A DNA stretch of 64,000 nt from Leptospira vanthielii serovar Holland str. Waz Holland = ATCC 700522 (GTDB lineage: Bacteria; Spirochaetota; Leptospiria; Leptospirales; Leptospiraceae), in contig NZ_AOGY02000051.1 of the NCBI RefSeq assembly GCF_000332455.1, positions 1 to 64,000 of the forward strand, in the 5' to 3' direction. The notes under the pieces were generated by a model. The model had not been told where the DNA came from and did not search any database. It saw nothing but the letters and a program-made list of their open reading frames with translations. The position numbers and the translations under genes were made by a program. Below, piece after piece: positions 27,502 to 35,585 of the stretch. Positions within the stretch are counted from its first letter, which is position 1; the number at the start of each line of letters is the position of its first letter.

Positions 27502-28146
27502 ATGGTCGCCTTCGATGTCGATGGGACCTTATTTTCCTCAGAATCCATAATCTTTAAGACCTATGTGCAGGCAATCGAAGAGTTTGCAAGCAAGACGGGA
27601 AAAATCACGTCCTTACCCAGTCATGACCAGATTATGAATGAAATTGGAAAACCAGTGCGAACGATTTTTGCGAATCTCTTGCCTGACCTTCCCGAATCCG
27701 AACGTGATATGATTTCTGGAAGAGTTCTAGACCTTCTCTGTGACGCCATCCGAAGCGGTGGTGGAGATTTTTATGCGGGAGTTGGATCCACCATCCATTA
27801 TCTAAAAGAAAAGGGATACACCATCACTTGTGCATCCAATGGAAGAAAGGCCTATATCGAAACGGTTTTAGACACGGCAGGAGTTTTACAATACTTCGAA
27901 CCAATCGTTGTCATCAACCAAGACACAATCCAGACCAAAGGTGAAATCCTTGCTGAATATGTTCGTAAGTACAATTTAGAACCGAGTTCCATTGCGATGA
28001 TTGGCGACAGGCATAGCGATTGGGAAGCTGCCAGACAGACTGGCTGCCCTTTTGGATTTTGTACCTATGGCCACGGCCTTCCCGGCGAAATTCCCGATTT
28101 TGAATGGAAATTTGACGATTTACCGACCCTAAAAGAGTTTTTTTAA
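27502..28146 (+). CDS. HAD-superfamily phosphatase (phosphoglycolate phosphatase-like)
   Basis: This 214-residue cytosolic HAD hydrolase has motif I FDVDGTLF, motif II TCASNGR, a motif III Lys in IQTKGEIL and motif [14 protein letters not shown]. The alpha-helical cap between motif I and II is of the PGPase/beta-phosphoglucomutase type. GGGGGA lies seven bases before the ATG at 27502; an ATG at 27472 would add ten residues and lacks a good site. It is divergent from the aminomutase gene, with 82 bases between starts, so the two could share regulation. The substrate is unknown. Confidence 0.85.
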   Translation: MVAFDVDGTLFSSESIIFKTYVQAIEEFASKTGKITSLPSHDQIMNEIGKPVRTIFANLLPDLPESERDMISGRVLDLLCDAIRSGGGDFYAGVGSTIHYLKEKGYTITCASNGRKAYIETVLDTAGVLQYFEPIVVINQDTIQTKGEILAEYVRKYNLEPSSIAMIGDRHSDWEAARQTGCPFGFCTYGHGLPGEIPDFEWKFDDLPTLKEFF

Positions 28147-28180
28147 ACCCTCTTTTTGTTCTTCCTCCGACATTTATAGT

Positions 28181-28999
28181 GTGGCGGTACTTCCCCAAAT
28201 CCAAGAAGACAAATGGAAATCTTTACGCTATTTGCTTGGCGGAATTTTCCTTGTACTTGTTCTTATTGAAAAGTCTATGGGTTTTGATCCGAAAACGGGA
28301 GGAAATTTTTTTCCCAAACAAGGATTTCGGAACATAGGAAAGACCCAAGAGAAATCAAAATTTGCAGAGCCCACAGATCCTTTTACCAAAGAAAACTGGG
28401 AAGATGATTTGAATTGGGAAGAAGAAGTTCTCACACAGACTTTTCCTGATTCCGACCCCAAAACAAAACCACGCCAAAAATTAGTTGATGATACCATTCC
28501 TGAGATCACTCTTCCAGAAGACAGGTTCCCTGGTGCCGGCAAACGTCTGCAAGCGGACGCGGGTTACTTATCCGTTTATTTTTTGAAATTTTATGGAACA
28601 GGAAAAAATAGCCAATCGCAACTGGTAAAACTTTCGCGGGAATTCCCAGGGGGAGATCCCATTCCTTTTTTATTCCAAGAACTCACCAAAGGTCCGAACC
28701 CTGAAGAAAAGGGCAAAGGAGTCCTATCTGCTTTATCCAAACGTATCCGAATGGAGCCAAATTACCGATTGGAAAATGGAATTCTTCATATCTCTGTTTC
28801 CGAAGACATAAGTTACGGCGGGAGTATGGAGATTTTAAAAGACCGATTGGACCAAATCATTTTTACTATGGTAGGTAATTTTGGAATCAAAGCAGTCGTT
28901 CTTTATACCAATGGAGAACGAATTCGCACTTTGGGGAGTGATGGTTTGACGATCCCAGAAGTTCTTGCCAAATCCCAAAGAAAGGTAATCATTTTTTAA
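28181..28999 (+). CDS. GerMN-domain membrane-anchored protein
   Basis: This 272-residue protein has one N-terminal membrane segment (about residues 16-33, LLGGIFLVLVLIEKSMGF), a polar linker, then a GerMN domain in the last ~140 residues (LFQELTKGPNPEEKGKGVLSAL, ILHISVSED). GerMN domains occur in envelope proteins outside spore formers, where their role is unclear. Its frame starts at GTG 28181 without a clear ribosome site. It may be co-transcribed with the HAD gene 34 bases upstream. Confidence 0.7.
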   Translation: MAVLPQIQEDKWKSLRYLLGGIFLVLVLIEKSMGFDPKTGGNFFPKQGFRNIGKTQEKSKFAEPTDPFTKENWEDDLNWEEEVLTQTFPDSDPKTKPRQKLVDDTIPEITLPEDRFPGAGKRLQADAGYLSVYFLKFYGTGKNSQSQLVKLSREFPGGDPIPFLFQELTKGPNPEEKGKGVLSALSKRIRMEPNYRLENGILHISVSEDISYGGSMEILKDRLDQIIFTMVGNFGIKAVVLYTNGERIRTLGSDGLTIPEVLAKSQRKVIIF

Positions 29000-29055
29000 T
29001 TTAGTAAATGGTTTACAGATGCTAGATTTACTGTATTCTGATTTTTGGTTCGCTC

Positions 29056-30249
29056 ATGCGTAGGCATACATTCAAAAGGTATTTTTTTGTATTTCGTAAA
29101 ATGTTTTTACGAACCTATCACCCGAGTTTCACCTCCACCAATATTTCTGACATCGGATCTTCTTTACAGATTTTCAGTGTGATGACGGCATTTACCTCTA
29201 TCATCTCTCTCCTTTTTGTGGATTCTCTCGTGAGAACTAAAGAAGCTAGTTTCTGGATCGCTTTTTTTCGGATCTCCTCTCTTGCAATCTGTTTCGTTGT
29301 TTATCTCTTTGGTAGAAAAAGGGTCAAGTTATACCAAAAACATATCTATGGAATTACAAGTCTTGTTCTTATCGGACTCATACTACTCTATATTCCCATG
29401 ATGGTATATGACAAACCGAACCATGCTTATTATTTATTTGGTTCTGCTATCGTTATTGCCAGTGCATCCATCCTATTATGGATTGAACCCTTTCGTATCC
29501 TTCTGTTATCCACTTTATATATTGCTGTTTTTATCCCTCTGCATTTGAACTTCTCTCGAAGCCAAGGGTTTGATCGTTTTATTTTTTACCAGGATGTACT
29601 CATAGTTTCGTTTTTACTCGCATTCGGATTTGTAGCAAACCTTCTCATCAACTATTGGCGATTTGAAGAATACCGAGTCAAAGCTAGACTTCGAATCACA
29701 GTTGGAAAATTACTTCGTATCAACCAAAAGATAGAAGATTTGTCTCGAGTGGACTCAATGACTGAGCTCTTTAACAGGCGTCATTTGTTAGAACAATTTG
29801 ATCTCTATAAAAAAAGATCCAACCGCGAAGGTTTTATCATAGGACTTGTGATTTTGGACCTAGACCGCCTAAAAGCGATTAACGATAAATACGGTCATAA
29901 ACAAGGGGATCTTGCCATCCAAGCTTTTGCCAAAACGGTAAAGTCAAGGACAAGGATTACAGACATTGCGGCAAGGATCGGTGGGGATGAATTTTGTTTA
30001 CTCGTCTCACCAATCGATAAAGAAGGATTACAAGTTCTTGCCGAATCCATCCGCGAAAAATTGGAACGTTTGCAAATCCCGATCCACAACCAACCAGGCG
30101 AATCTCTTACCTTGACGGTCTCGATTGGAGCCACACTCTTTCGTGCAGAAGACGATCCGAGTTTTGACGAACTCTATCACAAAATCGATACCGCCCTCTA
30201 CACCTCAAAAAACGAAGGCAGAAATCGAATTACCCTGATCGAATCGTAA
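29056..30249 (+). CDS. Membrane-bound GGDEF diguanylate cyclase
   Basis: This 397-residue protein has six or seven predicted membrane helices in residues about 35-205, a short coiled linker, and a GGDEF domain with an intact active site (ARIGGDEFCLL) and the inhibitory RxxD site (RITD) exactly five residues before it. It should make cyclic di-GMP from two GTP and be product-inhibited. No known small-molecule sensor domain is recognised in the membrane part. Spirochaetes use c-di-GMP in motility and adaptation; the specific cue is unknown. A terminator follows at 30343. Confidence 0.92.
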   Translation: MRRHTFKRYFFVFRKMFLRTYHPSFTSTNISDIGSSLQIFSVMTAFTSIISLLFVDSLVRTKEASFWIAFFRISSLAICFVVYLFGRKRVKLYQKHIYGITSLVLIGLILLYIPMMVYDKPNHAYYLFGSAIVIASASILLWIEPFRILLLSTLYIAVFIPLHLNFSRSQGFDRFIFYQDVLIVSFLLAFGFVANLLINYWRFEEYRVKARLRITVGKLLRINQKIEDLSRVDSMTELFNRRHLLEQFDLYKKRSNREGFIIGLVILDLDRLKAINDKYGHKQGDLAIQAFAKTVKSRTRITDIAARIGGDEFCLLVSPIDKEGLQVLAESIREKLERLQIPIHNQPGESLTLTVSIGATLFRAEDDPSFDELYHKIDTALYTSKNEGRNRITLIES

Positions 30250-30288
30250 AAAAATGATCGACAAGTTTTCGAAATCTCTAAATACTTG

Positions 30289-30311
30289 AAATTGAGACTG
30301 ATTCTCAGTTT
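30289..30311. promoter_or_regulatory. Operator-like 23-bp dyad in an intergenic spacer
   Basis: Two 11-base arms flank a single central G. The left arm reads AAATTGAGACT and the right arm, on the other strand, AAACTGAGAAT, matching at 9 of 11 positions. The 7-1-7 core TGAGACT-G-ATTCTCA has the geometry of Fur/PerR-type boxes. It overlaps a possible -35 (TTGAAA, 30286-30291) and precedes a terminator by about 30 bases, with no obvious gene between. Confidence 0.4.
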
Positions 30312-30342
30312 ATGTCCATTACGGATAAGGTGTAAAATTTCG

Positions 30343-30373
30343 AAAGATGGGGCGAACACCCCATCTTTTTTTT
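30343..30373 (+). terminator. Rho-independent terminator
   Basis: A ten-base stem AAAGATGGGG / CCCCATCTTT around a six-base loop is followed by a T-run. It can end transcription of the diguanylate cyclase gene or of a short transcript starting near the dyad at 30289. The A-rich left flank also lets it act weakly on the minus strand for mqnC. Confidence 0.9.
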
Positions 30374-30400
30374 ATCAAAAAAAGGGGCGACTCTGAAAAA

Positions 30401-31510
30401 TCAATCCACTCCCACTTGGTTGCAATCGTATTCTTCCTCATAAAGTAAATTCCTGCGGATCGGTTGGAACCCCCCTTCTTTCAAGAATTTTCTGGCTTCC
30501 TTTTCTGTTTTGAGTCCAAAGGAACGAAGGACATTTTCTTCGATTACCACAGAGGAAATATCATCAGCTCCCGAATACAAAGCGAGTTGCCCCACACCTT
30601 TTCCAAGAACCATCACGGAAGTTTCCATGTGTTTGATATTATCCAAAAAGATGCGGCAGATCCCAAGAACCTTGAGGTATTCATGAGTCGGAACAGGCCT
30701 TACTTTAAAACGTTTGGTTTGTGGTTGGAAGGTCCAAGGAATAAAGGATAAAAATCCACCAGTGCGGTCCTGGAGGTCACGAACCACAGTTAAGTGTTCA
30801 ATTACTTCCTCTTCTGTTTCCTCCGAACCAAAAACAACATTGGCTGATCCGAGAAGTCCCACTTCATGGCAAGTTTCCATGGCTCGTACCCATTCCGAAA
30901 CAGTGGCTTTTTTGGGAGATATGATTTGGCGCATTCTTTCGGTTAAAATTTCCGCACCAGCACCGGGAACCGAATCAAGCCCAGCTTCTTTCAGAATCAA
31001 AAGCACTTCTCTTAATGGCTTTCCAGTGATCGTTTCTAAATTGATGATTTCTACCGGGGAAAAGGCCCGAATGTGCATCTTAGGATATTTCGATTTAACC
31101 GTGCGAATCACATCCAAGTAATAATCGAAAGGTAGTTCTGGATACACTCCCCCCTGCAGGAACATTTGGTCTGCGCCTTCTTCCACAGCGTAGTCCATTT
31201 TTTGTAAGATATCCTCTTTCGAGAGAACATAACCTTTTCCATTCCCAATTTCATCCATAAAGGAACAAAAACTGCATTCTACGTTACAATAGTTCGTATA
31301 ATTCACAACTCGGAACATGGTGTAACTGGCTTCTGTATGGGGCCTTACCTTTTCACGTAAGTACCGAGCCACCATCTGGATTTTTAAGAAATCACCTTCC
31401 TTGTAGAGGACAAGAGCCTCCTCGGGGGAAATGCGTTTGCCTTGAACTGCATCCAAAAGGACGGAATCAGCAGGGTCGCTCGGGCTAAGGGAAAAAGAAG
31501 CTAAATTCAT
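30401..31510 (-). CDS. mqnC: Cyclic dehypoxanthinyl futalosine synthase (MqnC)
   Basis: This 369-residue radical SAM enzyme of the futalosine route to menaquinone makes cyclic dehypoxanthinyl futalosine. The cluster motif is [10 protein letters not shown] after VVNYTNY. The C-terminal signature [21 protein letters not shown] distinguishes MqnC from MqnE and from the CofH-type F420 enzymes. The leader contains a hairpin (31528-31554). It is divergent from the EtfD-like gene, whose product probably uses menaquinone. Confidence 0.9.
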   Translation of the reverse strand: MNLASFSLSPSDPADSVLLDAVQGKRISPEEALVLYKEGDFLKIQMVARYLREKVRPHTEASYTMFRVVNYTNYCNVECSFCSFMDEIGNGKGYVLSKEDILQKMDYAVEEGADQMFLQGGVYPELPFDYYLDVIRTVKSKYPKMHIRAFSPVEIINLETITGKPLREVLLILKEAGLDSVPGAGAEILTERMRQIISPKKATVSEWVRAMETCHEVGLLGSANVVFGSEETEEEVIEHLTVVRDLQDRTGGFLSFIPWTFQPQTKRFKVRPVPTHEYLKVLGICRIFLDNIKHMETSVMVLGKGVGQLALYSGADDISSVVIEENVLRSFGLKTEKEARKFLKEGGFQPIRRNLLYEEEYDCNQVGVD

Positions 31511-31527
31511 GATCTCTACCTACTTGG

Positions 31528-31554
31528 ACAGGAAATCTGCTTACAGATCCCTGT
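31528..31554 (-). promoter_or_regulatory. Hairpin in the mqnC leader
   Basis: ACAGGAAATCTG (31528-31539) pairs with CAGATCCCTGT (31544-31554) around a four-base loop with one bulge, 17 bases before the mqnC start. It is too close to the start to be a terminator and has no T-run. It could affect mqnC translation or RNA stability, or be an operator for the divergent pair. Confidence 0.35.
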
Positions 31555-31633
31555 AAAAACCGAATTTTCCTGGACATTCATTTTTCTATACAAATCCTAG
31601 GAAATACCAAACACCTTAAGGGCATAAACATAA

Positions 31634-33736
31634 ATGGATATCGGAAGAATCATCTTTCACCTATTATTCACAGCTTTTTTCGTCGTGGCAAACGTTGTGT
31701 TTGTCCGCGCCATCCTTTACAGGCTCGGATTGATCTTCAATGGTCGTCCTGCATTCTTCAATGAAGATGCAAAAAAGAACCTTAACATCGGATTCCGCCT
31801 AAAGAGCTTTCTGATCAACGTCGTCCTCCAAAAGAAAAATTTCAGGGAACCTGTGCGCGGAATCATGCACGCATTTGTATTCTACGGATTCCTAGTCTAT
31901 ACCATCCATACAACAAGCCAAATGGTTGCCGGTATTTTTGGTTATGTAATGGACGACCCTTACAAGTTTGCACTTCCCAATTTCCTCTTTGGCGAAGCAG
32001 CGAATCATATTTACGAACAAGCAGTCAATTATGTATCCATCCTCGTTTTAACTGGTCTCGGTTTTTTCGCTTGGAGACGTTGGATTAAAAAAGCAAAAGG
32101 TTTGGATGTTCACTCTCCCGCTTCTGCGATTGTCATCAGTATGATTGCCACTCTTATGGTCACCACCTTACTTGGAAATGGTGCAAAGACCGTTGCAGCA
32201 ACTTATTTCACACATGCGGGACTGATTGATGGAGCCATTGGAAAACTTTGGGAATCCATCGGTGTTGCTAATTCCAATGCGGACATTGTGTTCCAAATCA
32301 TGTGGTGGGGCCATATCCTTACTGTGTTCTCGTTTATGTTGTATGTTCCTACATCAAAACACGCGCACTTAATTTTTGCTCCTTTTAACTACTTCCTAGC
32401 AACAGACACTCCTAAAGGTCAACTTTCCAAACTCAACTTAGATGATGAAAATGCAGTTTGGGGATCCAACCGTGTGGAAGATTTTCCTTGGCCAAACCTA
32501 CTCGACGGTATGTCTTGTATTGAATGCGGTCGTTGCCAAGTGGAATGCCCAGCAAACAGAACAGGAAAAGTTCTAAACCCAAAAGCCATCATTGTAGAAC
32601 TCAAACACCAAATGTTAGAGAAAATGCCAGAAGTGGCAGCTGCCCGTGCTGGAAAAACTCCTGAAGAAGGTGCAGAAGCAGTTGCTGCTTTAGAGACCGG
32701 AGTGATCAACTCACATGAAGGTTTAAGTGAAGAAGCACTTTGGGGATGTACTACTTGTTATGCGTGCGTAGAAGCATGCCCTGTTGGAAACAACCAAGTG
32801 AATGCCATCATCGAAATGCGCCGTCACTTAGTTCTTGCAGAATCAAAAATGAGTCCAGAACTTCAAAAAGCCTTCACAAACATGGAAAACAATTCCAATC
32901 CATGGGGTGTGGGAGCTCATACAAGAGCAGACTGGGCACAAGGTTTGAATGTAAAAGTTCTTTCCGAAGCCGAAGACAAAAACGTAGACGTACTCTATTG
33001 GGTAGGTTGTGCGGGTGCTTTTGATGAAAGAAACAAAAAGATCTCTCGTGACTTTGTTAAAATCATGCAAAAAGCAGATGTAAACTTTGGTATTCTTGGA
33101 ACAGAAGAAGGATGTTCGGGAGATTCGGCGCGCCGCGGTGGTAACGAATATCTCTACCAAACTTTAGCACAAACCAACGTAGACACAATTAATGGTTACG
33201 GAATCAAAAAAATCGTAACTGCTTGTCCACATTGTTACAACACAATCAAAAACGAATACCCTCAGTTTGGCGGAAACTTTGAAGTCATCCACCACTCAGA
33301 ATACATCAACCAACTTTCTAAAGATGGTAAAATTGATGTGAAGGTAGCTGACGATGCCAACACCGGAAAATACACTTACCACGACTCTTGTTACATCGGT
33401 CGTTATAACAACAATTACGATAACCCTCGTGATGTTGTGAAAAAAGTATCCGGTGGAAAAATCGAGGAAGCTGTCGACCATCACTCCAAAGGACTTTGTT
33501 GTGGAGCGGGTGGAGCGCAGTATTGGATGGAAGAACATGTGGATGAATCCAATCCAGAAAGTATGCGTGTGAATAGCAAACGTACAGGTCAACTCTTGGA
33601 TACGGGTGCAACAACCATCGCTACGGCTTGCCCATTCTGTATCACGATGATTACAGATGGTGTGAAAGCTGCAGAAAAAATTGATTCCGTAAAAGTAAAA
33701 GACATTGCGGAACTTGTAGCCGAGAATATCGACTAA
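31634..33736 (+). CDS. Membrane-bound Fe-S oxidoreductase (EtfD-like, ETF:menaquinone oxidoreductase type)
   Basis: This 700-residue protein has four to six N-terminal membrane helices (to about residue 250, NarI-like). Two [4Fe-4S] motifs follow, CIECGRCQVECP (about 297) and CTTCYACVEACP (about 375), then a C-terminal HdrB-like region with two CCG-type cysteine domains (VGCAGAF…ACPHCYNT and GLCCGAGGAQYW…ACPFC). Proteins of this form pass electrons from electron-transfer flavoprotein, for example from fatty-acid beta-oxidation, to menaquinone; that role is inferred from the family. It is monocistronic or leads into the LysM-FecR operon (23-base gap). Confidence 0.88.
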   Translation: MDIGRIIFHLLFTAFFVVANVVFVRAILYRLGLIFNGRPAFFNEDAKKNLNIGFRLKSFLINVVLQKKNFREPVRGIMHAFVFYGFLVYTIHTTSQMVAGIFGYVMDDPYKFALPNFLFGEAANHIYEQAVNYVSILVLTGLGFFAWRRWIKKAKGLDVHSPASAIVISMIATLMVTTLLGNGAKTVAATYFTHAGLIDGAIGKLWESIGVANSNADIVFQIMWWGHILTVFSFMLYVPTSKHAHLIFAPFNYFLATDTPKGQLSKLNLDDENAVWGSNRVEDFPWPNLLDGMSCIECGRCQVECPANRTGKVLNPKAIIVELKHQMLEKMPEVAAARAGKTPEEGAEAVAALETGVINSHEGLSEEALWGCTTCYACVEACPVGNNQVNAIIEMRRHLVLAESKMSPELQKAFTNMENNSNPWGVGAHTRADWAQGLNVKVLSEAEDKNVDVLYWVGCAGAFDERNKKISRDFVKIMQKADVNFGILGTEEGCSGDSARRGGNEYLYQTLAQTNVDTINGYGIKKIVTACPHCYNTIKNEYPQFGGNFEVIHHSEYINQLSKDGKIDVKVADDANTGKYTYHDSCYIGRYNNNYDNPRDVVKKVSGGKIEEAVDHHSKGLCCGAGGAQYWMEEHVDESNPESMRVNSKRTGQLLDTGATTIATACPFCITMITDGVKAAEKIDSVKVKDIAELVAENID

Positions 33737-33759
33737 CAAGATTTAAGTTTGAGGAAAAA

Positions 33760-34653
33760 ATGAAATTTCAGAATTTCCTCAAACTGATTTCTATTTTTCC
33801 ATTGAGAAGGTGGGAGGAAACTTCCACCTTTCCCGTTTTAATCCAAACTCTTCTCAATCAAAAAATCCGATTCGCATCTATTATCTTCTTTTTTTTCCTT
33901 TCTCCCATTCATCCAGAATCAAAACAACAGAGGATCCAACCACCCGAAGGTGATGGAATTACCATCATTGTAGAAAAAGGACAAACCTTAAGTATCATCT
34001 CCAAAACTTATTTGGATGATCCAAGAAAATGGAAAGAACTCTTAAAATCCAACCAAATAGAAAATCCCAATCTAATTATCCCTGGAATGAAGTTGTGGAT
34101 TCCAAAAAGTTTAGGGAAAAAACCATTAGCAGACATCCAAAGATATACAGGAAAAACAGAGGTTCTCAAAGTTTCTCAGAAACAATCAGATTGGGCAGGG
34201 GCCAATGTCGGTGAAGGCCTGTATACAAAAGATGAAGTGAGGACCTTCAAGGAATCAGAAGCACAATTCCTTTTACTTTCTGGATCTCGCTTTGAAATCA
34301 CAGAAAATAGCCATATCATAATGGAAAAAGGAAAATCGGACTCCGAACCGGATGAACTTTATCTCCGCAAAGGGAGAATTCGCTCCATCATCCAAAAAAA
34401 ACCATCGTCTAACCAACGTATGTTTCTTCTACGAACGGATGCTGCGGTATCAGAAGTAAAAGGAACTGACTTCATTACGGAAGTTGACGGATCTGGAAAC
34501 ACTACTCTCAGCTGTTACGAAGGATTAGTTGCTGTCAGTGCCCAAAATGTGACTGTGAATGTGGCCTCGGGATTTGCCACTTATGTGGAAAAAGGTAAAC
34601 CTCCTTTAAAACCCTTTGCTCTACCAGATCCGCCGAAGCCCAAAGAAGAATGA
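33760..34653 (+). CDS. Exported LysM-FecR domain protein
   Basis: This 297-residue protein has a long N-terminal export segment (hydrophobic FASIIFFFFLSPI near residue 40). A LysM domain follows at about 65-115 (TIIVEKGQTLSIISKTYLDDPRKWKEL…PGMKLWIP), then a FecR-type domain at about 140-280 (GLYTKDEVRTFKESEAQFLL, TDAAVSEVKGTDFITEVD). LysM binds peptidoglycan, and FecR-like domains act in the periplasm as ligand-responsive modules. The stop overlaps the next gene as ATGA, giving a three-gene operon with an exported protein and a SpoIIE phosphatase. Confidence 0.85.
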   Translation: MKFQNFLKLISIFPLRRWEETSTFPVLIQTLLNQKIRFASIIFFFFLSPIHPESKQQRIQPPEGDGITIIVEKGQTLSIISKTYLDDPRKWKELLKSNQIENPNLIIPGMKLWIPKSLGKKPLADIQRYTGKTEVLKVSQKQSDWAGANVGEGLYTKDEVRTFKESEAQFLLLSGSRFEITENSHIIMEKGKSDSEPDELYLRKGRIRSIIQKKPSSNQRMFLLRTDAAVSEVKGTDFITEVDGSGNTTLSCYEGLVAVSAQNVTVNVASGFATYVEKGKPPLKPFALPDPPKPKEE

Positions 34654-35582
34654 AAACTTCATTTAAGATTTTCACCTTTATACTTCTTTTATTTGGGACT
34701 ACTTTCCCTATCTTTTCGGAATCAAAAACAATTCTATTGATTTTAGAGCCAGAACGTGATGACATCATCCAATATGAATTTGAATTATGGAAAGGGACAT
34801 CTTTTGATTTAGAAATTCCATTTCGAGTGGTAGCAAACCCTGGGAAAATCCAACTCTATATTCCCAATGGGTATGAATACTTTCGCATCCGTGCTGTTGC
34901 CAAACGCCAAGTGCGCGGGTTTTGGACTGAATTATTCGAAGTAAATTCCTTTGGGAAAAACAGGCCAAAAGAGACCACTAAGTTTGTATCTAAGAAACCG
35001 ATGAAAACGGATGTGCTCATTCCCATCCCCACAAAGGATGGAAGCAGTCACTTTTATCTAACAGAAAGTAAAATCCAAGTAAAACCAGTGACCAAAGAAT
35101 CCTTAAACTCATCGGTTCGTTATCGTTTGAATAGAGGTCCCTGGAAAGTGACAGAAATTCCAGAATTTTCCTTTTCTAAGGATGGAGATTACCGATTGGA
35201 ATACCAAGTGACCAATGAACTTGGTATTTCGGATTCTATGCAGGTTTGGGAATTTAGTGTGGACAATACACCACCAAACACGGAACTTCTTTGGGAACCA
35301 AATACCCATATAAACAAGGGCAAAATTTATATATCGGCAAATACAAATCTCAAACTTCAATCTTTTGACTTAGGATCGGGAGTGGATGTGATTCGGTTTC
35401 GTAGCTCTTGTGGAACTAGTCCAAAGAGCAAATGGTATCTTTGGGATCATAAGAATTCTTGGAATGAGTTAGTAAAATCTTGTGTTAAAGATTTGGAAGT
35501 GGAAATTTCTGCCACCGATCGCTTAGGAAATGAAGAAATTCCGAAGAGAATTCTAATCAAACAAACGAACCAGGAAAACTAA
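34650..35582 (+). CDS. Exported beta-rich protein (OmpL47-like repeat type), unknown function
   Basis: This 310-residue protein has a clear signal peptide (FIFTFILLLFG-type core, cleavage after PIFS-ES). The mature part contains Ig-like, beta-rich segments with the pattern WEFSVDNTPPNTELLWEP and VSATDRLGN-like endings (EISATDRLGNEEIP), a style seen in Leptospira OmpL47-type repeats. No catalytic motif is visible. It is in an operon with the LysM-FecR protein upstream (4-base overlap) and the SpoIIE phosphatase downstream (3-base gap). Confidence 0.6.
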   Translation: MKTSFKIFTFILLLFGTTFPIFSESKTILLILEPERDDIIQYEFELWKGTSFDLEIPFRVVANPGKIQLYIPNGYEYFRIRAVAKRQVRGFWTELFEVNSFGKNRPKETTKFVSKKPMKTDVLIPIPTKDGSSHFYLTESKIQVKPVTKESLNSSVRYRLNRGPWKVTEIPEFSFSKDGDYRLEYQVTNELGISDSMQVWEFSVDNTPPNTELLWEPNTHINKGKIYISANTNLKLQSFDLGSGVDVIRFRSSCGTSPKSKWYLWDHKNSWNELVKSCVKDLEVEISATDRLGNEEIPKRILIKQTNQEN

Positions 35583-35585
35583 CTC

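Noticed and set aside
29003..29035. AGTAAAT…ATTTACT inverted repeat between the GerMN and dgc genes
   Set aside because: Arms are short, AT-only and 17 bases apart with no T-run; likely chance.
33296..33739. 147-codon reverse frame in the EtfD-like gene
   Set aside because: Antisense shadow with Cys/His-rich composition derived from the Fe-S coding strand.
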